DNA from: Lotus japonicus
Lineage: Eukaryota > Streptophyta > Magnoliopsida > Fabales > Fabaceae
DNA length: 64,000 bases
Direction of reading: 5' to 3'
NCBI RefSeq assembly: GCF_012489685.1
Contig: NC_080044.1
Span: forward strand, 50,964,964-51,028,963
The notes under the pieces were generated by a model, which was not told where the DNA came from, searched no databases, and saw only the letters and a list, made by a program, of their open reading frames with translations. This document shows, in pieces, positions 10,676 to 20,516 of the stretch; the first letter of the stretch is position 1, and every line of letters begins with the position of its first letter. A program made the translations under genes and the position numbers.

Positions 10676-10963
10676 AAGGTATCTTTTCAAAATAACCACC
10701 AGGTGAGGTGGCAGCACCCATGTGGGTGAGGGGGGGACCATAGGCATTTGAGTATATAGGTTGGTTATGGAGAGAGAATTGGTTAGGCAGAAATTATTCT
10801 GGAATTAGGAGAGATTGAGCACTCTCGAATTGCTCAAGGTTATCTTGTATTTTTCCTTATTTGTAATTCCCCTAAACACTGCTTCTGGGTTTATCCAGAG
10901 GATTCAGTGCTATAATTCATATCATCTTCTTCATTCAGTGCTCTATTTTTCTGGTACCTAACA
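10582..10963 (+). repeat. Chromovirus 3' LTR
   Basis: Starts TGATACAG and ends ACCTAACA. Nearly identical to 5578-5959. It contains the last ~30 codons and the stop of the polyprotein. Confidence 0.9.
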
Positions 10964-11090
10964 TTTCACATCGGTTATAAACCCGATGTGAAAAGGTTAG
11001 GAGATACCACATCAACATTGTTTACATCGGATAAAAACCGATGTTAAAACTCAAAAATACCCGATGTGAAAACTAGTTTTTCTAGTAGTG
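10964..11090. repeat. CACTA 3' subterminal array (second part) and terminus
   Basis: The TTTCACATCGG units resume straight after the 3' LTR and end in the inverted terminus CTAGTAGTG at 11090. Confidence 0.85.
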
Positions 11091-11093
11091 CAA
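11091..11093. repeat. CACTA target-site duplication, right copy (CAA)
   Basis: CAA directly follows the right terminus and equals the bases at 1420-1422. Confidence 0.85.
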
Positions 11094-11335
11094 GCTACAC
11101 ATATTGAATACACAAGAAAGGATTGGAGAACCATTCAAAAAACAAATTGCTAAACCCCTTCAAATTCGCCTTATTCCAAAGCCAGGACCTCCACCGTATC
11201 AATTCTATTGCTGCAGAAATACGAGTGACTTCGTTTCTAAACACCAGCTCGGAAATACCACTAGATTTCCTTTTAGCAGTTGTTTCAGAAAACTTTAAGA
11301 GTTTAATGGATATGCATTGTCTGATATTCAATTAA

Positions 11336-12115
11336 TGTTTGACACATAGGAAAGAGAGTTAGATTCATTTTTAATTTTAATTAAACTAAAAACATATTTA
11401 CTTATTTGGCGGAATTCAATTGAATATCAGTGTAATTTTACACTGACGGTGTATATCCATTAAATTCAAATTTTAATGTTTTTTAAATTAAAAAATTTAA
11501 CACCCCCCATTATTTGAGGCATTCTTTTTCACCTACTGACATCACAAGTAACACGTTTATAAATCAAGCTAAACACACTAAGTAAAGTGCTGCACATGAT
11601 TATTTGATGGTATAATTAAATATTTTAAGTGGAAAACTAAAGCAACATAGAAAGGGTAATGATTAAATTCTTAAACTTGGAGATCCATAGCATCATCTTA
11701 GATGTTATGTGCACATCTTAAAAAGATGGGCACTTTATATTAAAAATTGGGCACTTTATGTTAAAAAATCGCAGCCTGAAGTTGGTTAATTAAGTCTAAT
11801 GGCAATAATTAAATGCAAAACACTATCATCTCTCCTTTAAACATCAGCTTATACTTCGGACGCACAAGAACTATATAACCTAATATAATTAAGACTCTGA
11901 AGGTTAGCTTAAGTTATAAGAGTTAGAGACATAAATGATTGAGATGGTGAAGTGTGAAGGGTCCAAGATTCGAACCTTGATGATGACTAATTTACTAACA
12001 TTTTTAACAACTAACATTTGTCTATCAAATAAAAATATGACCTAATATAATGTTTTAGTTGGTCTAACCTTGACGGATCAAGAGCCTTCAAATTGTGGGG
12101 GTAATGTTTTGCTTA
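11336..12115. other. Intergenic spacer
   Basis: AT-rich and without a gene. Around 11890-12050 a GATTCGAACC box preceded by a direct-repeat-like leader hints at an old SINE, but the A box and ends cannot be fixed. Confidence 0.5.
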
Positions 12116-12541
12116 GGCTTAATCCTCAAATTAGTCTCTGTCTTTGTCTCGCCGTATGAACTAGGTCCCTCACCGGAAAAATTTGTGCAAAAGGTCCTCT
12201 TATATGTAAAACGTCTGGAGCAGATCCTCGCCGGAGCCCGGTGGCATGCTGACTATATTAATGAGGCATATGTGAAATTAAAAAAAAAATTAAAAATTAC
12301 ACATCAGAAACTAAATTAAATTATATATAAAAAAAATCTGCTTCATCTTCTCATAACCTGTTTCTTCTTGTACAGATTCATAAAACAAGTTTAAATTTGG
12401 AAACACTAGGAAAATGGCACTTGCAAGTACGATGATCATCGAAAAACCAAACAGTAGCTACATCTCAATTATTTGGGAAATGTGACCGAACATATGGATC
12501 ACTAATTCATCAACAACAAATAAGTTAAAACCTAACTTAAC

Positions 12542-12676
12542 ATTTCAGATCAGTCTCTCTGGCCAAATAGTCACAATATTCTGCAGCTTTCACATTATCT
12601 TCATCTACTTGCTGAGAACAAATTTTTCCAGAAATTTCTGCAGAACCCCTAATCAATCTCAAACGATGAGCAAGGT
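12542..12676 (-). pseudogene. Captured exon of unidentified gene with splice borders
   Basis: On the minus strand a 135-base open exon of 45 codons starts after a polypyrimidine-AG acceptor (...TTTAG) and ends before a GTTAAG donor. It includes the peptides LRLIRGSAEISGK and VDEDNVKAAEYCDYLARE. The amino-acid composition and the exact codon multiple suggest a real coding exon. I do not recognise the parent gene. Confidence 0.5.
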
Positions 12677-12926
12677 CTAAACTAAAAACCCAAATCACCC
12701 CCCATTAACTCGTTTCTCCTCCTTTATCTTCTTCCCCTTCATCATCAATCTTCATTCTCTTATACACAAAACCCATTGAACACACAAGACGAAACCCACA
12801 AAAGGTTTGATTTTTCTTAAAGATTCACAAAACCCATAATACACATGAATCTCTTAACCTGTTTGAGGTTCAATTCTCATAAGCTTGGTGGGTGATACAC
12901 CGCCACAGATTGAAAGTCAGCCACCA

Positions 12927-13052
12927 ATGGCGGTGGTGCCGAAACTGGAAGATTTCTTCGAGAGCCACCAAGGCGAAGTACAAGGTTCTTCTTCTTCACT
13001 CTCTCTATTCGACCACGTGCCTCCACCTCCTGGGTTCTTCAACGATGAGTAG
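12927..13052 (+). pseudogene. Captured N-terminal coding fragment (unidentified)
   Basis: An ATG opens 41 codons beginning MAVVPKLEDFFESH and ending in PPPPGFFNDE before a TAG. The PKLEDF string resembles the N-terminal motif of some AP2/PLETHORA-type proteins, but this is too short to claim. After the stop the same frame goes on with LNSVVAAEFQAELATT, which suggests a longer original ORF interrupted by a point change. Confidence 0.4.
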
Positions 13053-13760
13053 GATCTGAACTCGGTTGTTGCTGCGGAGTTTCAAGCCGAGTTGGCCACC
13101 ACGAATCAGGGCTGACGGAGGCGCGATCTGGGTTGAGGAGGCACGATTTAGGTTAATGGAGGCACGATCTAGGTTAAAAAGCAACACTCCTCTATGGTCC
13201 TCTCTGTTTCTGTTGAGGGTGGGGGTGGGGAGTTGTGGGTTTGGGTTGGGGTTGGGATTGGGGTTTCTTCTTAGGGTGGGTTTGTTTGCTCCGGTGAGTG
13301 ATGAAGCTCCAGTGGGTTTGTATGAGGGTGGGTTACAGGTCTAAGAGATCAAAGAAGAAGAAGAAGCACAAGTCAAGGAACAAGAATTCTGGACTTACAT
13401 TTTTCTGGGTTAGAATGATGAAGATGATGAACATGGACCAATGGATGATGGTGATAATGAAAGTGTTTTGGGTTTGTTAATTAGGTTAGGGTTAATTTTG
13501 TTAATTTGTTTTATTTTTCTTAATTTAATTTAATTTTTTTATGTGTTAATTTTTTTATTTTTTTAAATCCACGTAAGCATCCACATATGACTCATTAATA
13601 CGGTCAGCAGGCCAAATCATCACTCGCGGGAGCTCAGGGCTCCGGTGAAGACCTGCTCCAGACGTTTTACATATAAGAGGACCTTTTGCACAAATTTTTT
13701 CGGTGAGGGACCTAGTTCAGACGGCGAGACAAAAACAAGGACTAATTTGAGGATTAAGCC

Positions 13761-14045
13761 TTTTTTTACACGAAACAAAGCTTGAGTGAATTCAGTTTCG
13801 ATCACCACAGTAAAGTACGGTATACTTCATTACAACAAAAAAAAGTAGGGTATAATTCTGAGACCATAAGTCTCACTTAACAAATCACCCATTTATATGT
13901 AGTTTTTGGAATATCCACATGTGTAAACATAATTATTTTTGGGAAAATTAATACATAAAGGATTTTATGGGGTAATTAATGTATATTTATATTGATGACA
14001 CATTGTAAAACTTTATAGTAGTAATTGTTAGGAATATCCAAAAAT
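13761..14045. other. Intergenic spacer
   Basis: AT-rich with no recognisable feature. Confidence 0.5.
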
Positions 14046-14610
14046 TTACTACCGATCGAAACACGATTCATCCGACAAAATTGTCACCCGAGAAATCAAA
14101 TCTGAACAATCCGTAGTCACTAATCAGTTAGTGGTGGGTCTGGTATTTTGATATTTTTCACCCGACAGAACCGACTATTTTGGCCCAAGCCCTACCGATT
14201 GACACCTCTTCCCTCAAACCCATCTAAATGGTTCACAATTTCACATTACCCTCACTACTAACTTTGTTGCATGACTTGTCTCCTCCCTTAAACCTCCACT
14301 TCTCTTTAACAATCATAAATCTAAATGAGTCCTTCATTCAGATGAGTGGGATCTATCCAAGTACAGTTTCATCTTATGTCACTGTCATGCACTATCAAGG
14401 TAGAACCAATTTCGTAGTGTCATCTTCTTCTTTTTTATGAAATTTTTCTATATTAACAACCCGTATGAATCCACCCGACAAAACCGTGACCTGTGGAAAC
14501 TGAACCCGAACAACCCGTAGCCACTGGTTTGGTGTTTTGATGTTTTTCCCCGGACAAAGCCGAATATTTTGGCCCGAGTCCGACCGATGGATAGCCCATA
14601 CCCCTAATAA
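14046..14610. repeat. Pair of diverged direct repeats of about 150 bp
   Basis: Copy 1 at about 14049-14205 and copy 2 at about 14460-14610 share the order ATCCACCCGACAAAA, GAACAA-CCGTAG, TTTGATATTTTTC and TTTTGGCCC. The spacer between them (14226-14440) carries a 70-codon ORF of no known family. They look like remnants of a decayed repeat. Confidence 0.55.
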
Positions 14611-14905
14611 ATTATAAATGGATACGTCCTATATGTACACAATACGATGTACATATAAATCTTTCTCCTATATTGGAAGGGAGAATTACATTTAAATTGT
14701 TCTGTTTGTAACGTTGATTTAGTAAATTAAGGACTTCTGAGACAAATCTGGTCAAACCACTTAAATAGTCTTGATTGAGGAGAAATGTCGGGGTAGAAGA
14801 TGGAAGCTCCTATACGAGCGCAAGGGGAGGATGCTCTGGTGCCAACAGCTGTTGGTATGCCTGAGAGGGGCCCTGCAAAGACACTCTGATGCCTAAGTTA
14901 GTAGT

Positions 14906-15104
14906 TTCGGGAGGAGATTCACGATCGGTCTCCCACCACAACAACCCTTCACTTTTACCTCTCGGCTCACAATCCTTGTGGACCAGAGTTAGGGGACTAC
15001 TGTTCCGGGAGGAGATTCACGATCAGTCTCCAACCGAAAAACCCTTCACTTTTACCTTTTGCCCCATAATCCTTGTGGACCAGAGTTAGGGGATTACTAT
15101 TTCG
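14906..15104. repeat. Two-copy tandem duplication, 98-bp unit
   Basis: GGGAGGAGATTCACGATC recurs at 14909 and 15007, and the start of a third unit (TTTCGGGGA) appears near 15101. Copies differ at a few positions. No coding meaning is visible; surrounding sequence (14760-15480) is unclassified repetitive DNA. Confidence 0.6.
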
Positions 15105-15484
15105 GGGAACACTGTCGTCAAGCATGTTGGGACAAGCGCGACAATACTCATGGCCAATTGAGCAACAACATCAACGCCCGATTGGCCAATGCCCCCCTAG
15201 TGGCTAAGATTCTCATCATTTCACCTTTGACCCATCACAAGCCTTGCGACCTAGCAACAAGTGTAAGTGTAGAGCTCAAAGCTTTGGCCTCACTAACGAG
15301 GAACCCATAACCCTTAGATCTTTGCAGACAACTGGAAGAGCAGGAAGATTGTCCAGCTTACCAACGGTGGTCAATTGACACCAGAGCTTGGATAAGTGCT
15401 TATATCCTCTCACCAGAGTTTAGCCATTTCTCCTCAATCAACACCCTTTGAGAAATTTGATCAAATTAAGCTGATCATCGACAT

Positions 15485-15780
15485 TGAAGCAATTGGGAGG
15501 CATATACTCAACCACAAAAGCTAGCTCAAGAGTTAAGGTTTGCACTACCTTTATAAAGGCTATCTAAGCTCTATCTTTAGCCAATGTGGGACTTCTAACA
15601 CACCCCCTCACGTCTAGGACTGAACAACCTGGAACGTGGGATCAACAACAACGGGTGCCCCGAATATGGGAAGTCTCCACAGCAAACAACAGATGGATCT
15701 AAGATATGCTCTAATAACATATTAGAAATTGGGAGACTTATACTTAACCACAAAAGCTAGCTCAAGAGTTGAGGGTGAGA
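15485..15780 (-). mobile_element. TRIM-like miniature LTR retrotransposon, 5' LTR truncated
   Basis: Read on the minus strand: a partial 5' LTR (15780-15722, containing CAACTCTTGAGCTAGC), a degraded tRNA-Met primer site TGTTATTAGAGC (15721-15710), about 100 bases of non-coding interior, a polypurine tract GTGAGGGGGTG (15611-15601), and a 3' LTR starting TGTTAGAAGTCCC at 15600 and ending near 15485. The two LTR parts share CTCTTGAGCTAGCTTTTGTG. The overall size and lack of coding capacity fit TRIM elements. Confidence 0.65.
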
Positions 15781-15788
15781 ATAAGATG

Positions 15789-15961
15789 TGTTAGAATATA
15801 ATAGAATATAAGATTAGAATATTATTTATTTATTTATTTATCAATGTAATTACGAATGTAATCAGGTTTAGATTTGCTTAGCTTTTATTATTAGTCAAAT
15901 ATGTAATTGTATAAATAGAGTGTTGGCTCATCAATAATATTCACGGAATACAATTTCTTCA
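15789..15961 (+). repeat. 5' LTR of non-autonomous element
   Basis: About 173 bp, with an ATTT microsatellite near 15824-15840. Confidence 0.7.
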
Positions 15962-17063
15962 TGGTATCAGAAGCTAGTTTCGATCCTATGACATAGTTTT
16001 TATTTTTATTGTTATTTTATTTCTTTTGGCCGCCGCCGCCGCACCTTCTCTTGAACGTGCCGCCGTCGCCCTCTATCCTAAGAGCGCAACCGCAACTGCC
16101 GCCGCTAAAGCCGCCCTCTATTCTTAGAGCGTCGCCTCCGCCGCTGCTCTCACGTGCGATCCTCGCCGTGCTTGAGCCGTTCTCACGTGCAATCCTTGCC
16201 ATGATTGAGCCGCCGCCGCCTTTTTTATTTTATTTAATTTCAGTTTCTCCCTCACCTTCTTCTTCTCTTTCTTCTTCTTCATTTAAAAAAAACCCCAAAT
16301 ACAGAAACAAGAGCCGCCACTGCTGCCCACCACTTGTGCAGCCGCTGCTGCCGCTCTTCCTACCACTGCTGCCTCTGAGCCTCAAGGCAGCCGCCGGTAA
16401 TAGCACAGCCGCGCTCCACAGCGCCGCCGCACGCCGCTTGCACTCTTGTGCATCCTCCTTCCCCATCGCACGCCGTCCTCCTCATTGCAGCAAACTTCTC
16501 CAACAGATCTTGCTCCGATGCCATCGCCCAGCCACCACACCGCCCAGGATCCCGCGCCCGCCGCGCGCACCAGCCCGTGTTGCCCAGCCGCCGTGCCACT
16601 CTTCTCTCAGCCGCCCTCACGCGTCCAGGTTCTGCACCAGCCTACCAACCCACCCAACAACCCGACCCGTTACTCTCCAAACCCTAACCCAGGTTGAGCC
16701 CACCCAAAACAAAACAAAAAAACCCTAGTTTTTTTTTCTCCCGGCCCAGTCCAGCCCGCCCAAAAAAAGACATTTTTTCTTTCCCGCCTGGGCCAGCCTA
16801 CAACCCAGCGAACCGCCTCCAGCCGGTTCTTCTGCAGACCGGTTGAACCAAGCCAGAATCCCTATAAAAAAAAACCAGGTTTCATTTTTTTTCTTTGTTC
16901 TGCTCCATCCTATTGCGGATCACACTCCGATTCAGGCTCTCCGACGCAAACTGTTGTTCCTTACGCCAACAATGGTTCCTCCTCTTCAAGTCATCCAGAG
17001 TTTTCTCCGGCCACTCTCGCGTTTGAAGAGTATTTTATTTTCACGACAGACCTACCTCGAGTT

Positions 17064-17315
17064 GGATTTGGATCCTCTCCATCCAGCTTCTCTCCATCCT
17101 CTCTCCATCAAAATCTGAGCCATTGATTTGGAAATTTAAAGGCTTGGATCAATTTAAGAAGAGAGAGAAAAAATGAATTGTATTTAAAGATTTGGATCAA
17201 TTTAAGAAGAGAGAGAAAACATGAACTAATCCTCACCTTTAAAATTCAAAATCAATGGCTCAGATTTGGATGGAGAGGGGATGGAGAGAAGCTGGATGGA
17301 GAGGATCCAATCCCC
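17064..17315. mobile_element. hAT-type MITE with 8-bp duplication
   Basis: About 80-bp inverted termini (GGATTTGGATCCTC... and the complement) enclose a core with the tandem block GGATCAATTTAAGAAGAGAG. The octamer CTCGAGTT flanks it at 17056-17063 and 17316-17323, giving an exact empty site inside the LTR element interior. Confidence 0.8.
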
Positions 17316-17386
17316 CTCGAGTTCCTTTTTGGTGATTTTCGTTCCAGTCTCAGTATCAGTGAATCTCCAGCTTCGACTGCGGGGTG

Positions 17387-17567
17387 TGTTAGAATATAAT
17401 GGAATATTAGATTATAATATTATTTATTTATTTATTTATTTATCAATGTAATTACGAATGTAATCAGAGGTTTAAATTTGTTTAGCTTTTATTATTAGTC
17501 AACTATGTAATTGTATAAATAGGGTGTTAGCTCATCAATAATATTCACGGAATACAATTATATATCA
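17387..17567 (+). repeat. 3' LTR of non-autonomous element
   Basis: About 181 bp, matching 15789-15961 with several substitutions and a longer ATTT microsatellite. Confidence 0.7.
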
Positions 17568-18780
17568 CAGTTATGCATCACTTAAATTGGTTTCTGAACT
17601 GATTAGCCGTTTTGATACGTGTATGAAACGGTTAATCGAAGAATAATAAACACTCATTCTGCCATTTTCCAAATTCTCAATTCCAGTGCAAACACAACAT
17701 TCACATATGTATTTCTTTTGTTCAGCTATATGAGTAAGCTTCTGCAGAAGCAGTAAACGCAATAACCAAGATATGTTAATCTATTAAATATGATTTTCGT
17801 AAAAATGATTTTGACTTCTTCCAATACAATTCTAAAAACACCAAAAAATTAACACAAAATCAAACTGTAATATAATTTCTTCAATTACGAAATGATTTGG
17901 TGCTGCACTTGTTGTTTAACTTGGTGAGTAGCCTTGATTTTGCAATATCTCTCAACTTGTACCGCAAGAAATTCCAAAGGGTCATAAAGCTCTATTATCA
18001 ACATACAATCCAGCTATCCATTCAAAAAAAAAAAAAAACATACAATATCTAGCTATAATAGCCAATTAGCTATTCTTTGAGATAAAGGACAAGAAACAGA
18101 TGCTATGCTAACAACTCAAGAGTATACTCATACTTGTAGTGCACAACACTTCAGAAGAAGAACAGAAAGACAAAACAATTCAGTACTGTTTGTTTGAATA
18201 CAACTGAAAAATACAATAGTGTTTAGGCTATAGAATAAGTTCACTAATCGTGTCGTTTTCTTTTTGAGTATTATTATGAACACCACTAAGTACTTCCTAA
18301 TGGGGTCATATTTGGTCCAGTGATATATAATGATTCAGAAAGTTCATTGAATTGCAATTCGTTGCTTAGCAAGTGCAGACGCTCTGCTTTAAGTTTACTT
18401 TTTAGTTTTTTTTAGTTTATGTTAATTCCCACATTGATGATAAAGTGAATAAACATGAGTTAAATGATAATAAGTGTCCTTCATTATATGTCAAGGGTTA
18501 AAAAAATATGAAAATAAAGTTTATATTATAGTTTGCTTGCTAAGTTCGCTTGCAAAAAGTGCCACTTCTAAGTCTATTCTACATGTGATTTTTTTTCTAG
18601 GTAATATTTTTCTTTACTAAAAAATTCAAGGTCTTCCATAGACACAATGATTACTTTGTGTAAGGTTGCACTACCCATTTATGACCTTCATATCACATAT
18701 TCCCTCCCGGTTAATTTTTTTTTTAAATTATTTATTATACTTTGGCCCAAATGTGTTGTTAGTTATACTATGACCTAGAA
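17568..18780. other. Intergenic spacer
   Basis: No gene recognised. Contains a 14-A run near 18027-18040 and otherwise ordinary AT-rich sequence. Confidence 0.5.
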
Positions 18781-20508
18781 TATGGCACAACAGCTCCATA
18801 TTCTCCTTAACTTCCCAACATTCTCCATCATCCCTTGCGCACTGCCTCTTGAACAATACGCTCCCCCTTGTTCCCATCGTCATTGGGAACCCCGTTTTCT
18901 ACATCGATCACGAAGGTCACGTGCGACTACTGATCGAGCTTCGACCTGGCTGGATTCTTCCAGTTTGTCAGGTTGCGCGGAGGAGGAGGGGGGCTGATGT
19001 GGGTTGCTATGAAGGCGAGGAGGGATTGGGTTCTAGTTGAAGCTAGTGGATGGAATGGGTGTTGCGGTTGGTAGGAGGAAGAAATACGTGAGATTGTTGT
19101 GCACAAGGGCGTATAGGATCCGACCTTGTCTATTGATCCGTCGTGGCCTAAGTCCATTAAACCCAAACCTCATCACGTTTCTCCAGTCTAGGGACAAGTT
19201 CGATTTTAAAAACGAAACTCGGTCAATATTTAGGATCGGGGGAAAGGCAAGTCCAACCTGTCCTAACCTGTCCCACAAACACCTATTACCTCCAGCAACC
19301 AGACATATATTTATGGTGAGATATTATAGTAAAAATGCATTTCATTATGTAGTTAGTTCTGAAATTTGTGTAATGAAAAATTTAATACAAACGATCTAAT
19401 CACAATTTCTTTTATAATTCATTAATAGGAATATAAACTAGTGTTTTATAGAATTAGAAGTATTTATAATTCTTTGGTGAGATTTGAAACTGACATTTAG
19501 TCCTTTGGGCCAATCTGGACTCGTCCTTTTGTGGCCCGATCTTTGTTAAACCCGCACCTCATTCAGGTCTAGGGACAAATTCGGGTTTAAGAACTTACCC
19601 AATCAATATTTAGGACCAGGTGAAAACAAGCTCAATCTATCATAACTCCTCCCACAAACACCTCTAGTCGTGCAGGATATTCACTTTGTGCTAGATTCTC
19701 CCATGCTTGAGACCACCTTGTATTTTGGGTCGACTTCTTCATCACCGTCCCTGACCAATTAATTACCTCTGATTCGAGTCCACGTGGAGGACGATTGTGG
19801 TGGGGTTAGGGCTCAACATGATCAGAAGGTGTTGGGGATTGAGGAACATTTTGCTCATAAGGGTGTTGTTGATGTTGGTGTCGGGCGAAAGCTGGAAGAG
19901 GGATTTATTGTGATTTTTTCTCCTTCGTCCCATCTTCGTCTGACCCCTCCCCCTACCACGACGCTGGGTGTGCTGATCAGCTCGGCCCTGATCTCTAGTG
20001 AATACATAACTGACGGAGTGTGTCGTGTGGTAGATTGGCTGCTCATGCTCCATCATTGCGGTGACTGGTGGAGGTTAGAGGTGGCCGATGGTTTGGTTGA
20101 AGGGGTGGGTTGAAGATTTCGCCATAAAAATGATAGTTAGATGATGGTGTGCTGGTTGTGAGGGTGGGGTGAGGATCCTAATATAATTTACTATAGATTT
20201 AGACCAAAATAGAATTGGCGGTAATCAGGTCGTTGATTACTTAGCTAAAAACACCATGTCTTTCTCTAAAGAGAAGTTTCGTGGGTAACGTTTTGGGCTA
20301 AATAGGTGATTTTAGAGGGACCTCCAACATATTTAAGTCAATAGGTGATTTTAGAAACAAACCTGCACTAACATGACAATTTACATGGAACAATTTTATT
20401 GATAAAGCAGTGAAGATGACACCAAATGAGTACAATAGATCATATGATCAACATCTATAAGACTATAACCACTAAAGCACCAATCGTGCTTCATTTATGA
20501 TGTTAAAG
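18781..20508. other. Unclassified repetitive region with two related blocks
   Basis: Blocks at about 19110-19290 and 19500-19670 are diverged direct copies sharing CCTCATCACG/CCTCATTCAGG, TCTAGGGACAA, GGTCAATATTTAGGA and CCCACAAACACCT. Several ORFs of 60-120 codons exist on both strands (for example 18849-19040 and 19784-20113), but none resembles a family I know and they overlap each other, so I call no gene. Confidence 0.45.
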
Positions 20509-20516
20509 TTTGTGGT

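Larger units (their letters stand above)
5578..10963 (+). mobile_element. Young chromovirus (Ty3/gypsy, Reina-like size) nested in CACTA
   Basis: Two LTRs of about 382 bp (5578-5959 and 10582-10963) differ by essentially one substitution (T at about 5793 versus C at about 10797) apart from the first two bases. The 5' LTR is followed by T and then the initiator-tRNA-Met primer site TGGTATCAGAGC (5961-5972). The 3' LTR is preceded by a polypurine tract AAGGGGGGAGAGA (10569-10581). One uninterrupted gag-pol ORF fills the interior, and the total of 5.4 kb with short LTRs fits the Reina group of plant chromoviruses. The expected 5-bp target duplication is absent. Confidence 0.9.
1423..11090 (+). 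mobile_element. Non-autonomous CACTA (En/Spm) transposon carrying a captured gene fragment
   Basis: The left end reads CACTACTAGAAAAA and the right end TTTTTCTAGTAGTG, a textbook CACTA inverted terminus. The trinucleotide CAA at 1420-1422 is repeated at 11091-11093, matching the 3-bp target duplication of this superfamily. Both subterminal zones are packed with short direct and inverted units built on TTTTCACATCGGTT and its complement (about 1440-1860, 5240-5580 and 10964-11080). Removing the nested chromovirus leaves about 4.28 kb. No transposase (TnpD/TnpA-like) ORF is visible, so it must move in trans. The interior holds a two-exon ubiquitin-fold gene fragment. Strand is assigned from the orientation of the captured gene. 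Confidence 0.9.
1155..11335 (-). mobile_element. LINE 3' fragment, split by a CACTA insertion
   Basis: Two host pieces, 1155-1419 and 11094-11335, become contiguous when the CACTA element and one copy of its CAA duplication are removed. On the minus strand the right piece encodes a stretch with IRWRSWLW and FFEWFSNP, which resembles the C-terminal end of plant LINE reverse-transcriptase ORFs. The left piece resembles the 3' trailer of plant LINEs: it ends toward the terminus with WVEYPLYSF in one frame and an A-rich end (T-run on the plus strand at about 1149-1155). The copy is strongly 5'-truncated and lacks the RT core, as is usual for dead LINE copies. No clear LINE target duplication was found. 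Family assignment rests on remembered similarity only. Confidence 0.55.
12116..13760. mobile_element. Mutator-like long-TIR element 1 (non-autonomous, Pack-MULE-like)
   Basis: The first ~160 bases (from GGCTTAATCCTCAAATTAGT) are repeated in inverted form at about 13570-13760, including the shared block GTCTTTGTCTCGCCGT. There is no transposase. Element 2 at 44514-46277 has related termini but unrelated interior, so they form one family. Flanks are T-rich but I find no clean 9-bp duplication here (TTTTGCTTA versus TTTTTTACA is poor). Long TIRs with swapped interiors are typical of Mutator-like elements that acquire gene pieces. Confidence 0.75.
15789..17567 (+). mobile_element. Non-autonomous LTR retrotransposon (copia-derived leader, no pol)
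   Basis: LTRs at 15789-15961 and 17387-17567 both start TGTTAGAATATAAT and share the tail AATATTCACGGAATACAA. The primer site TGGTATCAGAAGC follows at 15962. The 1.4-kb interior has no gag-pol. It contains GC-rich triplet-like sequence, of which GCGCTCCACAGCGCCGCC (about 16408) recurs in the leader of the copia fragment at the window end. That suggests it is a deletion derivative of, or relative to, that family. The LTRs have diverged, no target duplication was found, and a MITE has inserted at 17064. Confidence 0.7.

Noticed and set aside
11890..12055. Second SINE-like sequence with a GATTCGAACC box
   Set aside because: No convincing A box, tail or target duplication.
16009..16728. 239-codon proline-rich ORF
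   Set aside because: Low-complexity GCC-rich leader of a non-autonomous LTR element, with competing open frames on both strands; no domain.
18781..20113. Several 60-120-codon ORFs suggesting small genes
   Set aside because: They overlap on both strands, lie in repeated blocks and resemble no known protein.
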